A stretch of DNA of 54,673 nucleotides. Origin: Oscillospiraceae bacterium (GTDB taxonomy: Bacteria; Bacillota; Clostridia; Oscillospirales; CAG-272). Below are positions 41,859 through 49,335 of the stretch, piece by piece. The notes under the pieces were generated by a model, which saw only the letters and a list, made by a program, of their open reading frames with translations, had not been told where the DNA came from and did no database searches. Each line of letters begins with the position of its first letter. Within the stretch, counting starts at the first letter, position 1. The stretch covers positions 1 to 54,673 of the forward strand of contig SVSJ01000015.1 of assembly GCA_015064355.1 (NCBI GenBank). Direction: 5' to 3'. Position numbers and translations under genes: made by a program.

Positions 41859-43658
41859 TTAACCCTTCTTCCATCTCTGAACAACGCAGGTTACTCTGCC
41901 GCCCTCTTCATTGATGATTTCATAATCACCAAAGCTTGCGGGAATAACGAGTGTGGAGAACTTATCGCATTCTGCCTTGAGTTCAGGGTTGGTCTTGGAG
42001 CGAACTGTTACCTTTGTAGCAACTGTAGGTGTGAACATGTGCATGAACTTGCCTTCAGTGGAGTACTCAGCAACCTTTTCGAAGTGGATTCTTTCTACAT
42101 GGTAAGGCATTACAGAGTGAGTCTTGTAACGGTCGATGTAGTACTCGGGAGTCCACTTAACAACGAGAGGAGTGGAAAGGAGGTTATCCTTAACCCAGGA
42201 TTCTCTTCTTGTCTTTTCCATGTTTCTGCCGTGTTCAAGGTGCATCTTGAGGGGCTTACCTGTCATGGTCTTTGCATCGTCGTCCCAAGAGGGTCTTGCA
42301 AAGTCATATTCAAAGAAGGAATATTCAGTACCGTTGATGGAGGGGTTAGTATCCATTTCAAGTACCATCTGGTTACCGCCGTGACCGTGCATTGTTCCCG
42401 GAGGAATCAGGTACAGGTCGCCTTCCTTGGAGTTCCAGTTAGCGATAAAGTCCTTCCAGTTGTCGATAGGCTTAATGTTCTGGGATTCTTCGCAGAGACG
42501 TTCCCATTCTTCGATGTCAGCGTCGTCCTTGAAGCCCATCCAAGTGTTAGCGCCTTCGTAAGCTTCTGCGATGTAGTATGTTTCATATCTTCCGAGAGGT
42601 TCGTCGAAGTGGTCTTCAACGTACTTGCTGGAAGGATGGATATGCATAGGCATGGAGATTCTTTCAGCAGGCTGCTTTGTGGGATGCCAACCGTCGTCAA
42701 GCCAAATATCAAGGGGGAAGAGGCCGGGATACTGATTGTGGATCAGTGTACCAACGAGTTCTTCGCCGTACTGCATAGCGTTGAGCATAGGCATGGAGAT
42801 GCTTCTTTCGCCGCCGAAGTCGATGAGGATACGAAGCTCAGGACCTGCGATCTTGTTCCAAGCGTTGTTAGCAAGGCCTTCTACGCCGTAATCCATCTGG
42901 AGGTAACGGTATGCACCCCAAGGACCGGGGCTGAAGATCTTAACTTCGTGAATAGGATACTTAACGAGAGTGGACATGATTTCGTCGTAAGCTGCTCTGG
43001 GAACGAGTACGAGATCGTCTTCAAAGTAGTTTTCAACGTAGAAGTCCATAGCTTCGTACATGTAGTCCTTCTGACGCTTGAGCATATAGTAATCGGAATA
43101 GTGGTATTCCTTCCAGTTGTAGTTCTTTGTGGGTTCTTTCTGACCGAAGGAAGCAAGCTTACCTGTCCACATATCCCACTGAACCTTCTGGTGGGTGTTG
43201 TCAACGTAGCACTTTACGCACTGAACGTCAGCAAATTCCTTAATGGATGCGCCGGGGCCGTAGATGATAACAACTGCGCCGCTTGTCATCTTTGCCTTTG
43301 CAGCAGCGATAGCGTCAGCGCTCATGATATCTTCGATAACGCCGAAACGGTTAACCTTACCGAAGCCGGGGTCGTCTGTTACGTAGGGCTGGTTGTAAGC
43401 GATGATCTCATCTCTTGTGAGGTAGAGCTCGTCAGCGGGAAGGAGAGTAGCGTCACCGATCTTTGCTGCGAGGGCCTTTGCGATCTTTTCGTAGTCAATT
43501 CCGTACCAACCGTCGATAGCAACAACCTTTGCGCCTGCAGCTACCTTATCAGCGAGGGCGGCGATAACCTTGTCCCAACCGAAGATAACGGAATCTCTGT
43601 TCTGTGCGGAGATAACGATTTTGTTATCCGCGTTCTTTATGGACTCATAAACTGGCAT
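41859..43658 (-). CDS. Mannose-6-phosphate isomerase-like cupin with degenerate P-loop N-terminal domain
   Basis: The 599-residue protein has two parts. Residues 1-170 look like a uridine-kinase-type fold in which the Walker A has become IDGWYGIDYEKIAKAL (about 48-63) with no Lys-Ser/Thr, and YGPGAS follows at 133-138. Residues 280-500 form a class I PMI-like cupin with metal ligands H339 and H341 (MHIHPSS), nearby acids, and PPGTMHGHG (H424, H426). The start at 43658 has GGAGG ten bases upstream. It is the first gene of the sugar operon. Confidence 0.75.
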   Translation of the reverse strand: MPVYESIKNADNKIVISAQNRDSVIFGWDKVIAALADKVAAGAKVVAIDGWYGIDYEKIAKALAAKIGDATLLPADELYLTRDEIIAYNQPYVTDDPGFGKVNRFGVIEDIMSADAIAAAKAKMTSGAVVIIYGPGASIKEFADVQCVKCYVDNTHQKVQWDMWTGKLASFGQKEPTKNYNWKEYHYSDYYMLKRQKDYMYEAMDFYVENYFEDDLVLVPRAAYDEIMSTLVKYPIHEVKIFSPGPWGAYRYLQMDYGVEGLANNAWNKIAGPELRILIDFGGERSISMPMLNAMQYGEELVGTLIHNQYPGLFPLDIWLDDGWHPTKQPAERISMPMHIHPSSKYVEDHFDEPLGRYETYYIAEAYEGANTWMGFKDDADIEEWERLCEESQNIKPIDNWKDFIANWNSKEGDLYLIPPGTMHGHGGNQMVLEMDTNPSINGTEYSFFEYDFARPSWDDDAKTMTGKPLKMHLEHGRNMEKTRRESWVKDNLLSTPLVVKWTPEYYIDRYKTHSVMPYHVERIHFEKVAEYSTEGKFMHMFTPTVATKVTVRSKTNPELKAECDKFSTLVIPASFGDYEIINEEGGRVTCVVQRWKKG

Positions 43659-43691
43659 GTTCCATATTCCTCCTTGAATACCATTTTGCAA

Positions 43692-43737
43692 TGGAAAAAT
43701 CGTGAATATGTACGTAATTTTTCCACCACATATTCAC
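43692..43737 (-). promoter_or_regulatory. Two interleaved inverted repeats in the sugar-operon leader
   Basis: On the plus strand TGGAAAAAT (43692-43700) pairs with ATTTTTCCA (43717-43725), and GTGAATATGT (43702-43711) pairs with ACATATTCAC (43728-43737). The pairs alternate (a, b, a', b'), so the transcript could fold into an H-type pseudoknot. The predicted start lies near 43736, so nearly the whole element is in the 5' leader. As DNA it could instead be two overlapping operators. Confidence 0.6.
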
Positions 43738-43742
43738 TTTAT

Positions 43743-43771
43743 ATAATAACACTTTTCCCCCGAATATTCAA
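43743..43771 (-). promoter_or_regulatory. Promoter of the sugar operon
   Basis: On the minus strand TTGAAT (43771-43766), 17 bases, TATTAT (43748-43743). Transcription should begin within the outer arm of the interleaved repeat. Confidence 0.6.
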
Positions 43772-43844
43772 TATCTTTCAGAAAAAAATTCTCTTTTTTG
43801 TAGCTATAAATAAAATTGGCTTGTGGGATTTGTGAAATATAACG

Positions 43845-43918
43845 AGTGGGGGATAGGGTAGGAATATGACGGTAGTATAGAATCAGTTAAAGCACTCCGC
43901 GAACTGTGGGTCTGCTTT
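43845..43918 (-). repeat. Direct repeat around the XRE-TPR gene, copy 1
   Basis: This 74-bp segment includes the last 12 codons and the stop of the XRE-TPR gene (ending KADPQFAECFN) and 38 bases downstream. It recurs at 45142-45216 upstream of the gene with about five differences. Confidence 0.85.
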
Positions 43919-45016
43919 TATGCGATCAACAAAATCATTCGGCATCACTTCTATCCAAGCTTTCCAGAATGATTTGGATAAAGCCGGAAAGTTATCACTT
44001 GGAAAAGTCACCTTCGACACCAGCGGGGCTGTGTATTGGTATTCGCCACGACAACGGATGGATTCATATATCTTTTGGTGTTCAAATCCCTTCCTGAAAT
44101 ATGCAAATGCTTTTTCTGCCTCTTCGCCAAATCGCATCTCATACACCGATGCATGGAGATATAATTCACTGATATGGTAATGACCTACCCCACATCTACC
44201 GTCGTCGAAAACAGTTTCATACATATGCGCAAGCTCTGTCAATATGTTTATGCCTTCTTTTTGTGTGAAAACTGAGATTTTACTGCTTATAGCGTTTACT
44301 ATAACGTTTTTTAATGCAGTTAGAAGGTCAATAATTGCTTCTCCCTGATATTTGTCTTTCGTCTCACCCTCGCTTGCTAATGTCAAAAGAATCTCTCGGC
44401 TCATTAAAAGACTGTTTTGCTTTGAGGCAAGAGCGATGGCTTTATCAAAATATCCGATTTTTGCCCAAAGAAGAACCATGCGCTGAGTCAGCACATCCTT
44501 ATCCTCTGCCGATATATCCAGTGTCAATGCTTTTTCATATGCTCGAAGCGCTTCTTGCCAATAAATATTTTTGGAATTGTATTCAGTATCTTCGTATGCA
44601 TAATCCGAGCCATCTTTTGTATAACTTCTTGCACCGTGTTTTTCCCAGCCAAGCAAATCCAAAGCAAAGCCCAAGTTTATATACACCTTAGGCTCTGAAG
44701 GAAATTCCTCTGCTGCAGCTCGTAGCATCTCCACGCATTCTGTCATATTACCCTGTTTGTTGATTGCGTTTTCGGCCTTTGAAAGTATTGCTTTCAGTTT
44801 TTCTCCTCTGTCTTTGCTGTAACCAAAAAGTTCATCAATACTGATATTGAAGTAATTTGCGATTGCCGGTATCATCTCCATATCGGGATATCCGCCGTTC
44901 GCTTCCCAACGCGATATAGCCTGTGGGCTGACACCAAGCGCTGTTGCCAAATCTTCCTGTTTCCTGCCATCGCGCTGACGCAGTTGTCTGATTTTCTCGC
45001 CAATTTTTATATTCAT
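43883..45016 (-). CDS. XRE-family regulator with TPR-like C-terminal domain
   Basis: The 377-residue protein has an XRE helix-turn-helix in residues 1-65 (GEKIRQLRQRDGRKQEDLATALGVSPQAISRWEANGGYPDMEMIPAIANYFNISIDELFGY) and about 300 helical residues with TPR-like units (for instance EVLRAY-like AEEFPSEPKVYINLGFALDLLG). The start at 45016 has GGAGG eight bases upstream. It is similar in layout to the regulator at 34094. Its 3' end recurs as a fragment behind it, so a tandem paralogue was probably lost. Confidence 0.8.
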   Translation of the reverse strand: MNIKIGEKIRQLRQRDGRKQEDLATALGVSPQAISRWEANGGYPDMEMIPAIANYFNISIDELFGYSKDRGEKLKAILSKAENAINKQGNMTECVEMLRAAAEEFPSEPKVYINLGFALDLLGWEKHGARSYTKDGSDYAYEDTEYNSKNIYWQEALRAYEKALTLDISAEDKDVLTQRMVLLWAKIGYFDKAIALASKQNSLLMSREILLTLASEGETKDKYQGEAIIDLLTALKNVIVNAISSKISVFTQKEGINILTELAHMYETVFDDGRCGVGHYHISELYLHASVYEMRFGEEAEKAFAYFRKGFEHQKIYESIRCRGEYQYTAPLVSKVTFPSDNFPALSKSFWKAWIEVMPNDFVDRIKADPQFAECFN

Positions 45017-45141
45017 TATACTATCCTCCAATTATGTTTATCACCGGTGTGATTATATTTTATCATAACCATATAGCACAGTCAATTATCAATCTATTGT
45101 TTATCAATCAAGCATTACTTGAGTGGCGCATTGTTTTTTTT

Positions 45142-45216
45142 AGTGGGGGAATAGGGTAGGAATATGACGGCAGTAAAGAATCAATCAAAGCACTCCGCGA
45201 ACTGTGGGTCTGCTTT
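45142..45216 (-). pseudogene. Remnant 3' end of a second XRE-TPR gene (repeat copy 2)
   Basis: The minus strand reads KADPQFAECFD-stop followed by the same 38-base downstream sequence as copy 1. Nothing upstream of it matches the rest of the gene. It is the scar of a paralogue that stood next to the present gene, or of a copying event of the 3' end. Confidence 0.75.
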
Positions 45217-45328
45217 CTTTTTCAGTACAGCGACCTAAAAATCAAAGTTCCACTTCCCTCCTAAATTCAAACCATAGAGCATTCATAAAAAATTCTCAAG
45301 AACAGAGAATATATCTTCAATTCTGTTA

Positions 45329-45357
45329 TTGATTCTCCGTGTGGTTTCGCTTATACT
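45329..45357 (+). promoter_or_regulatory. Promoter of the paired XRE regulators
   Basis: TTGATT (45329-45334), 17 bases, TATACT (45352-45357). The rest of the gene-free stretch 45017-45408 holds only the gene remnant, this promoter and the palindrome that follows. Confidence 0.55.
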
Positions 45358-45366
45358 TTATACATA

Positions 45367-45378
45367 AGAACCGGTTCT
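45367..45378 (+). promoter_or_regulatory. Perfect palindrome AGAACCGGTTCT, probable operator
   Basis: The 12-bp palindrome begins about three bases after the predicted transcription start and 31 bases before the ATG at 45409. A dimeric XRE protein could bind here and repress the operon. It lacks the four-base centre of a LexA box. Confidence 0.5.
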
Positions 45379-45408
45379 CAATATTTCAGAACAACTTGAG
45401 GTGATTCT

Positions 45409-46287
45409 ATGAATTCATTTGATAAAGATTTTTTCAGAGAACAATTAGCAACCATACGTAAGGAACACAATTTTACTCAATCCGAACTGTCAGCCAAGCT
45501 GGGAATATCTGATAAAACATATTCCAGATGGGAAACTGGCGACGGAGAGCCTGATATGGCATCATTGTCCATGTTGTCGGAGATTTATGGCATTTCTCCG
45601 TCAGTATTTTTTGGAAGACCTACCGAAAATACTGTTATTGACACACAGCTCGACGGATTAGCTCCGTCTGAAATGATACAGAAAGCATTTGAACTTCAAT
45701 TTCAGGTAATCCGAGGGCTAGCAAAAAGAGCGTTTGATCAGAAATGGTGGAAGGCTCCTCAACCAGATATTCAGCCCCCGCCAAATCGCGTGAAAACAAC
45801 GGATCATGCAATAACTGCCTATGCGGATAATCAAGTATATTCCATGATGTACAACGGAAGTGATGCCAATATTGCCCTCTCTCTTTTACCAAATGCAGAT
45901 AAATACGCTTGGCTGACCAGTCATTGTGAAGATCTGTCCCAGTATCTGACGCTGCTTGGGGAACCTGATATGGTTCAATGCCTGCCCTGGCTGATGTCGG
46001 ACGAATGCCGTGACTATTTTACTGTAGACTATCTAGCAAAAAACACGGGTATATCCACCGAAAAAGCTGCCCAACTGATGGAACGAGCTGCGAAACAAAA
46101 TATTGTCGGTAATACCATTACGCATATAGGTCAAAAAGAAACTGCTCTTTACCGTTTTGAAGCAGACCATATGCTTACCGCTATCATGACGCTTGCATAT
46201 CTCAGCCTGTCTGATCGAGCCAATAACGGACATTTCTATTTCAGTACCCCTGCACACCTTGATATTCAACGGGAGGAAGTAAAATGA
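45409..46287 (+). CDS. XRE-family regulator with winged-helix-like C-terminal part (first of pair)
   Basis: In this 292-residue protein, the N-terminal XRE domain reads LATIRKEHNFTQSELSAKLGISDKTYSRWETGDGEPDMASLSMLSEIYGIS. The C-terminal part (TVDYLAKNTGISTEKAAQLMERAAKQNIV) resembles a second, winged-helix DNA- or ligand-binding unit. TTGAGGTG precedes the ATG. The stop overlaps the start of the next regulator by four bases. No target gene is adjacent. Confidence 0.78.
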   Translation: MNSFDKDFFREQLATIRKEHNFTQSELSAKLGISDKTYSRWETGDGEPDMASLSMLSEIYGISPSVFFGRPTENTVIDTQLDGLAPSEMIQKAFELQFQVIRGLAKRAFDQKWWKAPQPDIQPPPNRVKTTDHAITAYADNQVYSMMYNGSDANIALSLLPNADKYAWLTSHCEDLSQYLTLLGEPDMVQCLPWLMSDECRDYFTVDYLAKNTGISTEKAAQLMERAAKQNIVGNTITHIGQKETALYRFEADHMLTAIMTLAYLSLSDRANNGHFYFSTPAHLDIQREEVK

Positions 46288-47135
46288 ATCTGTCCGAGTC
46301 CATTCGTCATTTCCGTATCATGCGAAATATGACACAAGAACAACTTGGCAATGCAATCTCCATCAGTCCGCAGGCAATTTCAAAATGGGAACGTGGAGAT
46401 AGTATGCCCGATGCTTCGCTGCTTTCTCTTTTGGCAGATGCATTGGATGTTTCTCTGGATCGACTGTACGGTCGCGAAAAAGTTACTCTTGACGATTTGA
46501 TGTCAGCAATCCCTGCTTATCTGCACACACTGCCGAAAGAGGAACGAATGGTCGGCATACGAAACGTTTCTTTGATTGCAGATATACTGGGAAAGAATTC
46601 CTTTGGAGACAGTAAAAAACATCTGGAAGATTTGGTGTATAATGGAGCTGTGAACTACAGTTCTATATTGAACACCACAGAAACCGGCTTTACCATTGCT
46701 TCTCTTCGATCAGAATTACCCTTCTGGGCCGTATTCTGTGAACCTGAAGATGGATGGGGAGTTGTATTGAAGCCTGAGGAACAATATCGTGAAATATTTA
46801 CCATACTGGCTGACCAGCAAGTACTGAATACGTTGTTTTCACTATTTCATCTACCTCATGGGTTTTCCTTCGATGAAACATATGCTACCGAGCAGTTCAA
46901 ACTCGACAATGCGGAAGAAACACTGAAAAAATTACAGAAACTCCGCACGGTATCTTCTCAGGATATTTCCATTGACGGTAAGGTTACACGCATATGGTTC
47001 TGCCGTCCGCAAATTGCTCTCATTGGTCTTTTCGCTCTGCTCAATGAACAGATTTACCACCAGAATTCATTTGCATGGAACGAAAACAGTCGCACATCAC
47101 CTCTGATGAGACAGATATCTGAAAACGTCAAATAA
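46284..47135 (+). CDS. XRE-family regulator (second of pair)
   Basis: In this 283-residue protein, the XRE domain reads FRIMRNMTQEQLGNAISISPQAISKWERGDSMPDASLLSLLADALDVSLDRLYG. The rest is a helical and mixed region (MSAIPAYLHTLPKEERMVGIRNVSLIADILG). It shares with the upstream gene an ending region of unknown fold. It starts with ATGA inside the end of the first gene, so both proteins are made together and may form a heterodimer. Confidence 0.78.
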   Translation: MNLSESIRHFRIMRNMTQEQLGNAISISPQAISKWERGDSMPDASLLSLLADALDVSLDRLYGREKVTLDDLMSAIPAYLHTLPKEERMVGIRNVSLIADILGKNSFGDSKKHLEDLVYNGAVNYSSILNTTETGFTIASLRSELPFWAVFCEPEDGWGVVLKPEEQYREIFTILADQQVLNTLFSLFHLPHGFSFDETYATEQFKLDNAEETLKKLQKLRTVSSQDISIDGKVTRIWFCRPQIALIGLFALLNEQIYHQNSFAWNENSRTSPLMRQISENVK

Positions 47136-47192
47136 TCTAACTGTTGGAATGATGCCCCAACTCCAAACTTGCCCCAAACTTCTCCATGTGAG

Positions 47193-47215
47193 TAACCCGT
47201 GGGGGAATCGAACCC
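47193..47215 (-). other. 23-bp remnant of a tRNA-Glu 3' end
   Basis: The segment matches the T arm and acceptor end of the tRNA-Glu genes at 47348 and 47452 in 22 of 23 positions. The rest of a tRNA is absent. A tRNA 3' end alone is the usual trace of a tyrosine-recombinase attachment site or of a lost tRNA copy. Confidence 0.6.
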
Positions 47216-47305
47216 TTGCCGAACACGTCGGCGGAAAGTTTCTCCAAGTGAGTGCCAGTCCTTCCTTCTTCTTGAAACTTTCAGGCGGTCCTCGCGACCT
47301 CGACT

Positions 47306-47346
47306 TAAAACAAAAAGACCCATCCTTTTGGATGAGTCTTTTTGTT
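47306..47346 (-). terminator. Terminator of the tRNA operon
   Basis: A stem of CAAAAAGAC and CATCC with their complements, loop TTTT and an outer A/T tract lies just downstream of the last tRNA-Glu. It is also near the end of the XRE pair and can work in both directions. Confidence 0.75.
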
Positions 47347-47347
47347 A

Positions 47348-47419
47348 TGACCCGTGGGGGAATCGAACCCCCGTTACTGCCGTGAAAGGGCGGTGTCTTG
47401 ACCGCTTGACCAACGGGCC
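47348..47419 (-). tRNA. tRNA-Glu (UUC), copy 2 of the tandem pair
   Basis: The 72-nt gene has a 7-bp acceptor stem (GGCCCGT / ACGGGTC), anticodon loop CTTTCAC with UUC, T arm GGGGG TTCGATT CCCCC and discriminator A. The anticodon stem has one C-A mismatch, the same in both copies. CCA is not encoded. It is identical to the copy at 47452-47523. Confidence 0.92.
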
Positions 47420-47451
47420 GTAAAAAAAGGATTTGCTCTTGTGGGTTGTGG

Positions 47452-47523
47452 TGACCCGTGGGGGAATCGAACCCCCGTTACTGCCGTGAAAGGGCGGTGT
47501 CTTGACCGCTTGACCAACGGGCC
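47452..47523 (-). tRNA. tRNA-Glu (UUC), copy 1 of the tandem pair
   Basis: Identical in all 72 positions to the copy at 47348-47419, with anticodon UUC. The spacer between the copies is 32 bases and differs from the spacer to tRNA-Met, so duplication covered the gene rather than a larger unit. Confidence 0.92.
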
Positions 47524-47555
47524 GTATACCCACTCAAACAAATCTCTTTTTTTGG

Positions 47556-47629
47556 TAGCGGAGATTGGACTTGAACCCATGACCTACCGGGTATGAACCG
47601 GTTGCTCTAGCCAACTGAGCTACTCCGCC
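47556..47629 (-). tRNA. tRNA-Met (CAU)
   Basis: The 74-nt gene has acceptor GGCGGAG / CTCCGCT, D arm GCTCAGTTGGCTAGAGC, anticodon stem ACCGG / CCGGT with loop TTCATAC (CAU) and discriminator A. The weak G-U first pair suggests an elongator rather than an initiator (which would have a mismatch and GGG-CCC anticodon stem). A CAU tRNA modified to read AUA is also possible. Confidence 0.88.
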
Positions 47630-47668
47630 ATATTGCGCCACAAAAGCTATCGCTTTCGCAACGTTGAT

Positions 47669-47697
47669 ATTATATCATAACAATTTCCCTTTGTCAA
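47669..47697 (-). promoter_or_regulatory. Promoter of the tRNA operon
   Basis: On the minus strand TTGACA (47697-47692), 17 bases, TATAAT (47674-47669), a perfect consensus about 40 bases before tRNA-Met. Confidence 0.8.
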
Positions 47698-47756
47698 TCC
47701 TTTTTTTACAATTTCCCGCAATTATTTTTCACTAAATCTCACATTTTTATACGAAA

Positions 47757-47785
47757 TAAAAAAGACCTTCCGAAGAAGGTCTTTC
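47757..47785 (-). terminator. Terminator of the deacetylase-fold gene
   Basis: On the minus strand a perfect 10-bp stem (AAAGACCTTC / GAAGGTCTTT) with loop TTCG leads into TTTATTTC, right after the stop at 47788. Confidence 0.85.
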
Positions 47786-47787
47786 TA

Positions 47788-49335
47788 TTATACTTCAAAA
47801 TACACTTCGACAACCGAGCCGTCGGAGATTACCGTTTTCTCGCCGTCGAACTTGCCATTCTTCAAACACAAAGAGTAACGTGTTCCGATATACTCAAGCA
47901 AAAGCTTTGTGTCAGACACCTCAATAACGCTCGGCAAGTGATCTTTCATACCAAATCTCGCATCAATGCGGAAAGGTTTATCTGCCTTTATGCGAATGCT
48001 GTTTTCGCAAAGCAGGAATGACACATCACCATAAGTCACTGTCGCAGAACCGTTTCCGTTATCAGTAAAGGTCATTTCTTCGAATAGAGGCTCAGTTCCG
48101 TCAGCATATGTCAGATAACCTCCGCCTACTATGCCCTTTCCTGTGTGGCGATTTCCGTCAACCACTGGTAAGGTTTCGTATGTGGCTTGTGTTCCGGGAC
48201 ACAAAACTGTATCATACGTGTCCGCCTGCTTACTACTAAAAACGTGCATGTCACGGATCCGAAGTTTTCCGTGGTCCCCAAAGATATTTATTCTGTAATA
48301 CTTGCTTGAATACCAAACGGAATTTCTGTCACTGTCATCATACGCAGTGTGAGCAGTGATTGCGGAAGCCGGTGTCGCAGCAAAAGTTTCCTTAAACCAC
48401 CGGCCCGTCTCGCCGATAGTTTCCACCTCAATCTTTCCCTCGTTCTGCAGGCGTTCAAATTCCGCAAACTGATAGATAAGACCGTCGCGCATTTTATCCC
48501 AGCCAAAGGTGTTTTCCTGCCCCGCCTGTGCGTAACCAAAGCTGAGGCAATCTCCGTTGAAGTTTTCCTTCATAAACCAGTCAACCCATTCGGGAACACC
48601 GCCGCCCACTGCATCTGAAGCTGCGCTGTAAACCGGTTCGAGAGATATTACAGTCTGTATCTGATTCGCTCCAAGTTCAGGATCAAGTCCAAGATCGTAC
48701 TGGTACACGGGGTCAGAACCAAGCATACGGAATATAGGCACGTCTAGTTGTTCATCCGCTGTCTGGGCGGGCACAAATGCATTATTTCTTCCGGGATAGT
48801 ACGCCTGTCCGTAATAACCGCCCCACAAAGTGTATCCGTCAGTACCGAACTGCTCCTTGCAGTTGCACATAGCATCCGCGCCGTATTTTTCAACTATATA
48901 TCTTACCGAATGAGAGTCCAGAAGCCATGATCCCACAACGCGTGGATAGTAGCCGAAAGTTTCCTTGAACTTTTCATAAAGTTCATCCACCATTTTTTCG
49001 CGAATTTCCTTCGAATACCCTATTGCAAAGCCGCAACTCGGATGCCAGTCCCACGGGAACCGTCCCTTCCATTCACCGCCTGCCCTTTCAACAAGGGACT
49101 TATCCATCTCAAACCATACACCAAGTTCAAACTGTGCAGGATCGAGATCTTTCACCATGTCAACGAAGGTAGGATTGATAAGAGCATCGTACATAATAAG
49201 GAACGTGCCGCGCAGACTGTGCTTTTTCATCAGCTTGATCTGCTCCTTAACCGAAGTTTCAAGATCAAGCCAGCCAAACGGGTCGCAACCGCGTATGAAG
49301 TTAATTATATTTATTATCTGTCTCTTTTTCATCAT
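47788..49335 (-). CDS. Polysaccharide-deacetylase-fold protein of unknown substrate
   Basis: The 515-residue protein opens NIINFIRGCDPFGWLDLETSVKEQIKLMKKHSLRGTFLIMYDAL, which resembles the strand-helix pattern of the glycoside hydrolase/deacetylase (NodB) superfamily. FELGVWFEMDKSL and WHPSCGFAIGYS follow, and a late beta-sandwich region covers about 370-515. The catalytic Asp-His-His triad is not plainly in its canonical order. It has no signal peptide. Its start overlaps the stop of the lipoprotein gene, so it is coupled to it. Confidence 0.6.
   Translation of the reverse strand: MMKKRQIINIINFIRGCDPFGWLDLETSVKEQIKLMKKHSLRGTFLIMYDALINPTFVDMVKDLDPAQFELGVWFEMDKSLVERAGGEWKGRFPWDWHPSCGFAIGYSKEIREKMVDELYEKFKETFGYYPRVVGSWLLDSHSVRYIVEKYGADAMCNCKEQFGTDGYTLWGGYYGQAYYPGRNNAFVPAQTADEQLDVPIFRMLGSDPVYQYDLGLDPELGANQIQTVISLEPVYSAASDAVGGGVPEWVDWFMKENFNGDCLSFGYAQAGQENTFGWDKMRDGLIYQFAEFERLQNEGKIEVETIGETGRWFKETFAATPASAITAHTAYDDSDRNSVWYSSKYYRINIFGDHGKLRIRDMHVFSSKQADTYDTVLCPGTQATYETLPVVDGNRHTGKGIVGGGYLTYADGTEPLFEEMTFTDNGNGSATVTYGDVSFLLCENSIRIKADKPFRIDARFGMKDHLPSVIEVSDTKLLLEYIGTRYSLCLKNGKFDGEKTVISDGSVVEVYFEV

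Noticed and set aside
41628-43835. A 735-codon open frame on the plus strand
   Set aside because: It lies opposite the PMI-like gene, which has a ribosome site, promoter and conserved motifs. The frame has no family features (many Val, Cys and His) and arises from the codon bias of the opposite strand.
45367-45378. AGAACCGGTTCT as a second LexA box
   Set aside because: The half-sites GAAC and GTTC have no four-base centre, so the spacing is wrong for LexA; an XRE operator fits better.
47193-47215. A third functional tRNA-Glu
   Set aside because: Only the T arm and the acceptor end remain; the anticodon arm is absent.
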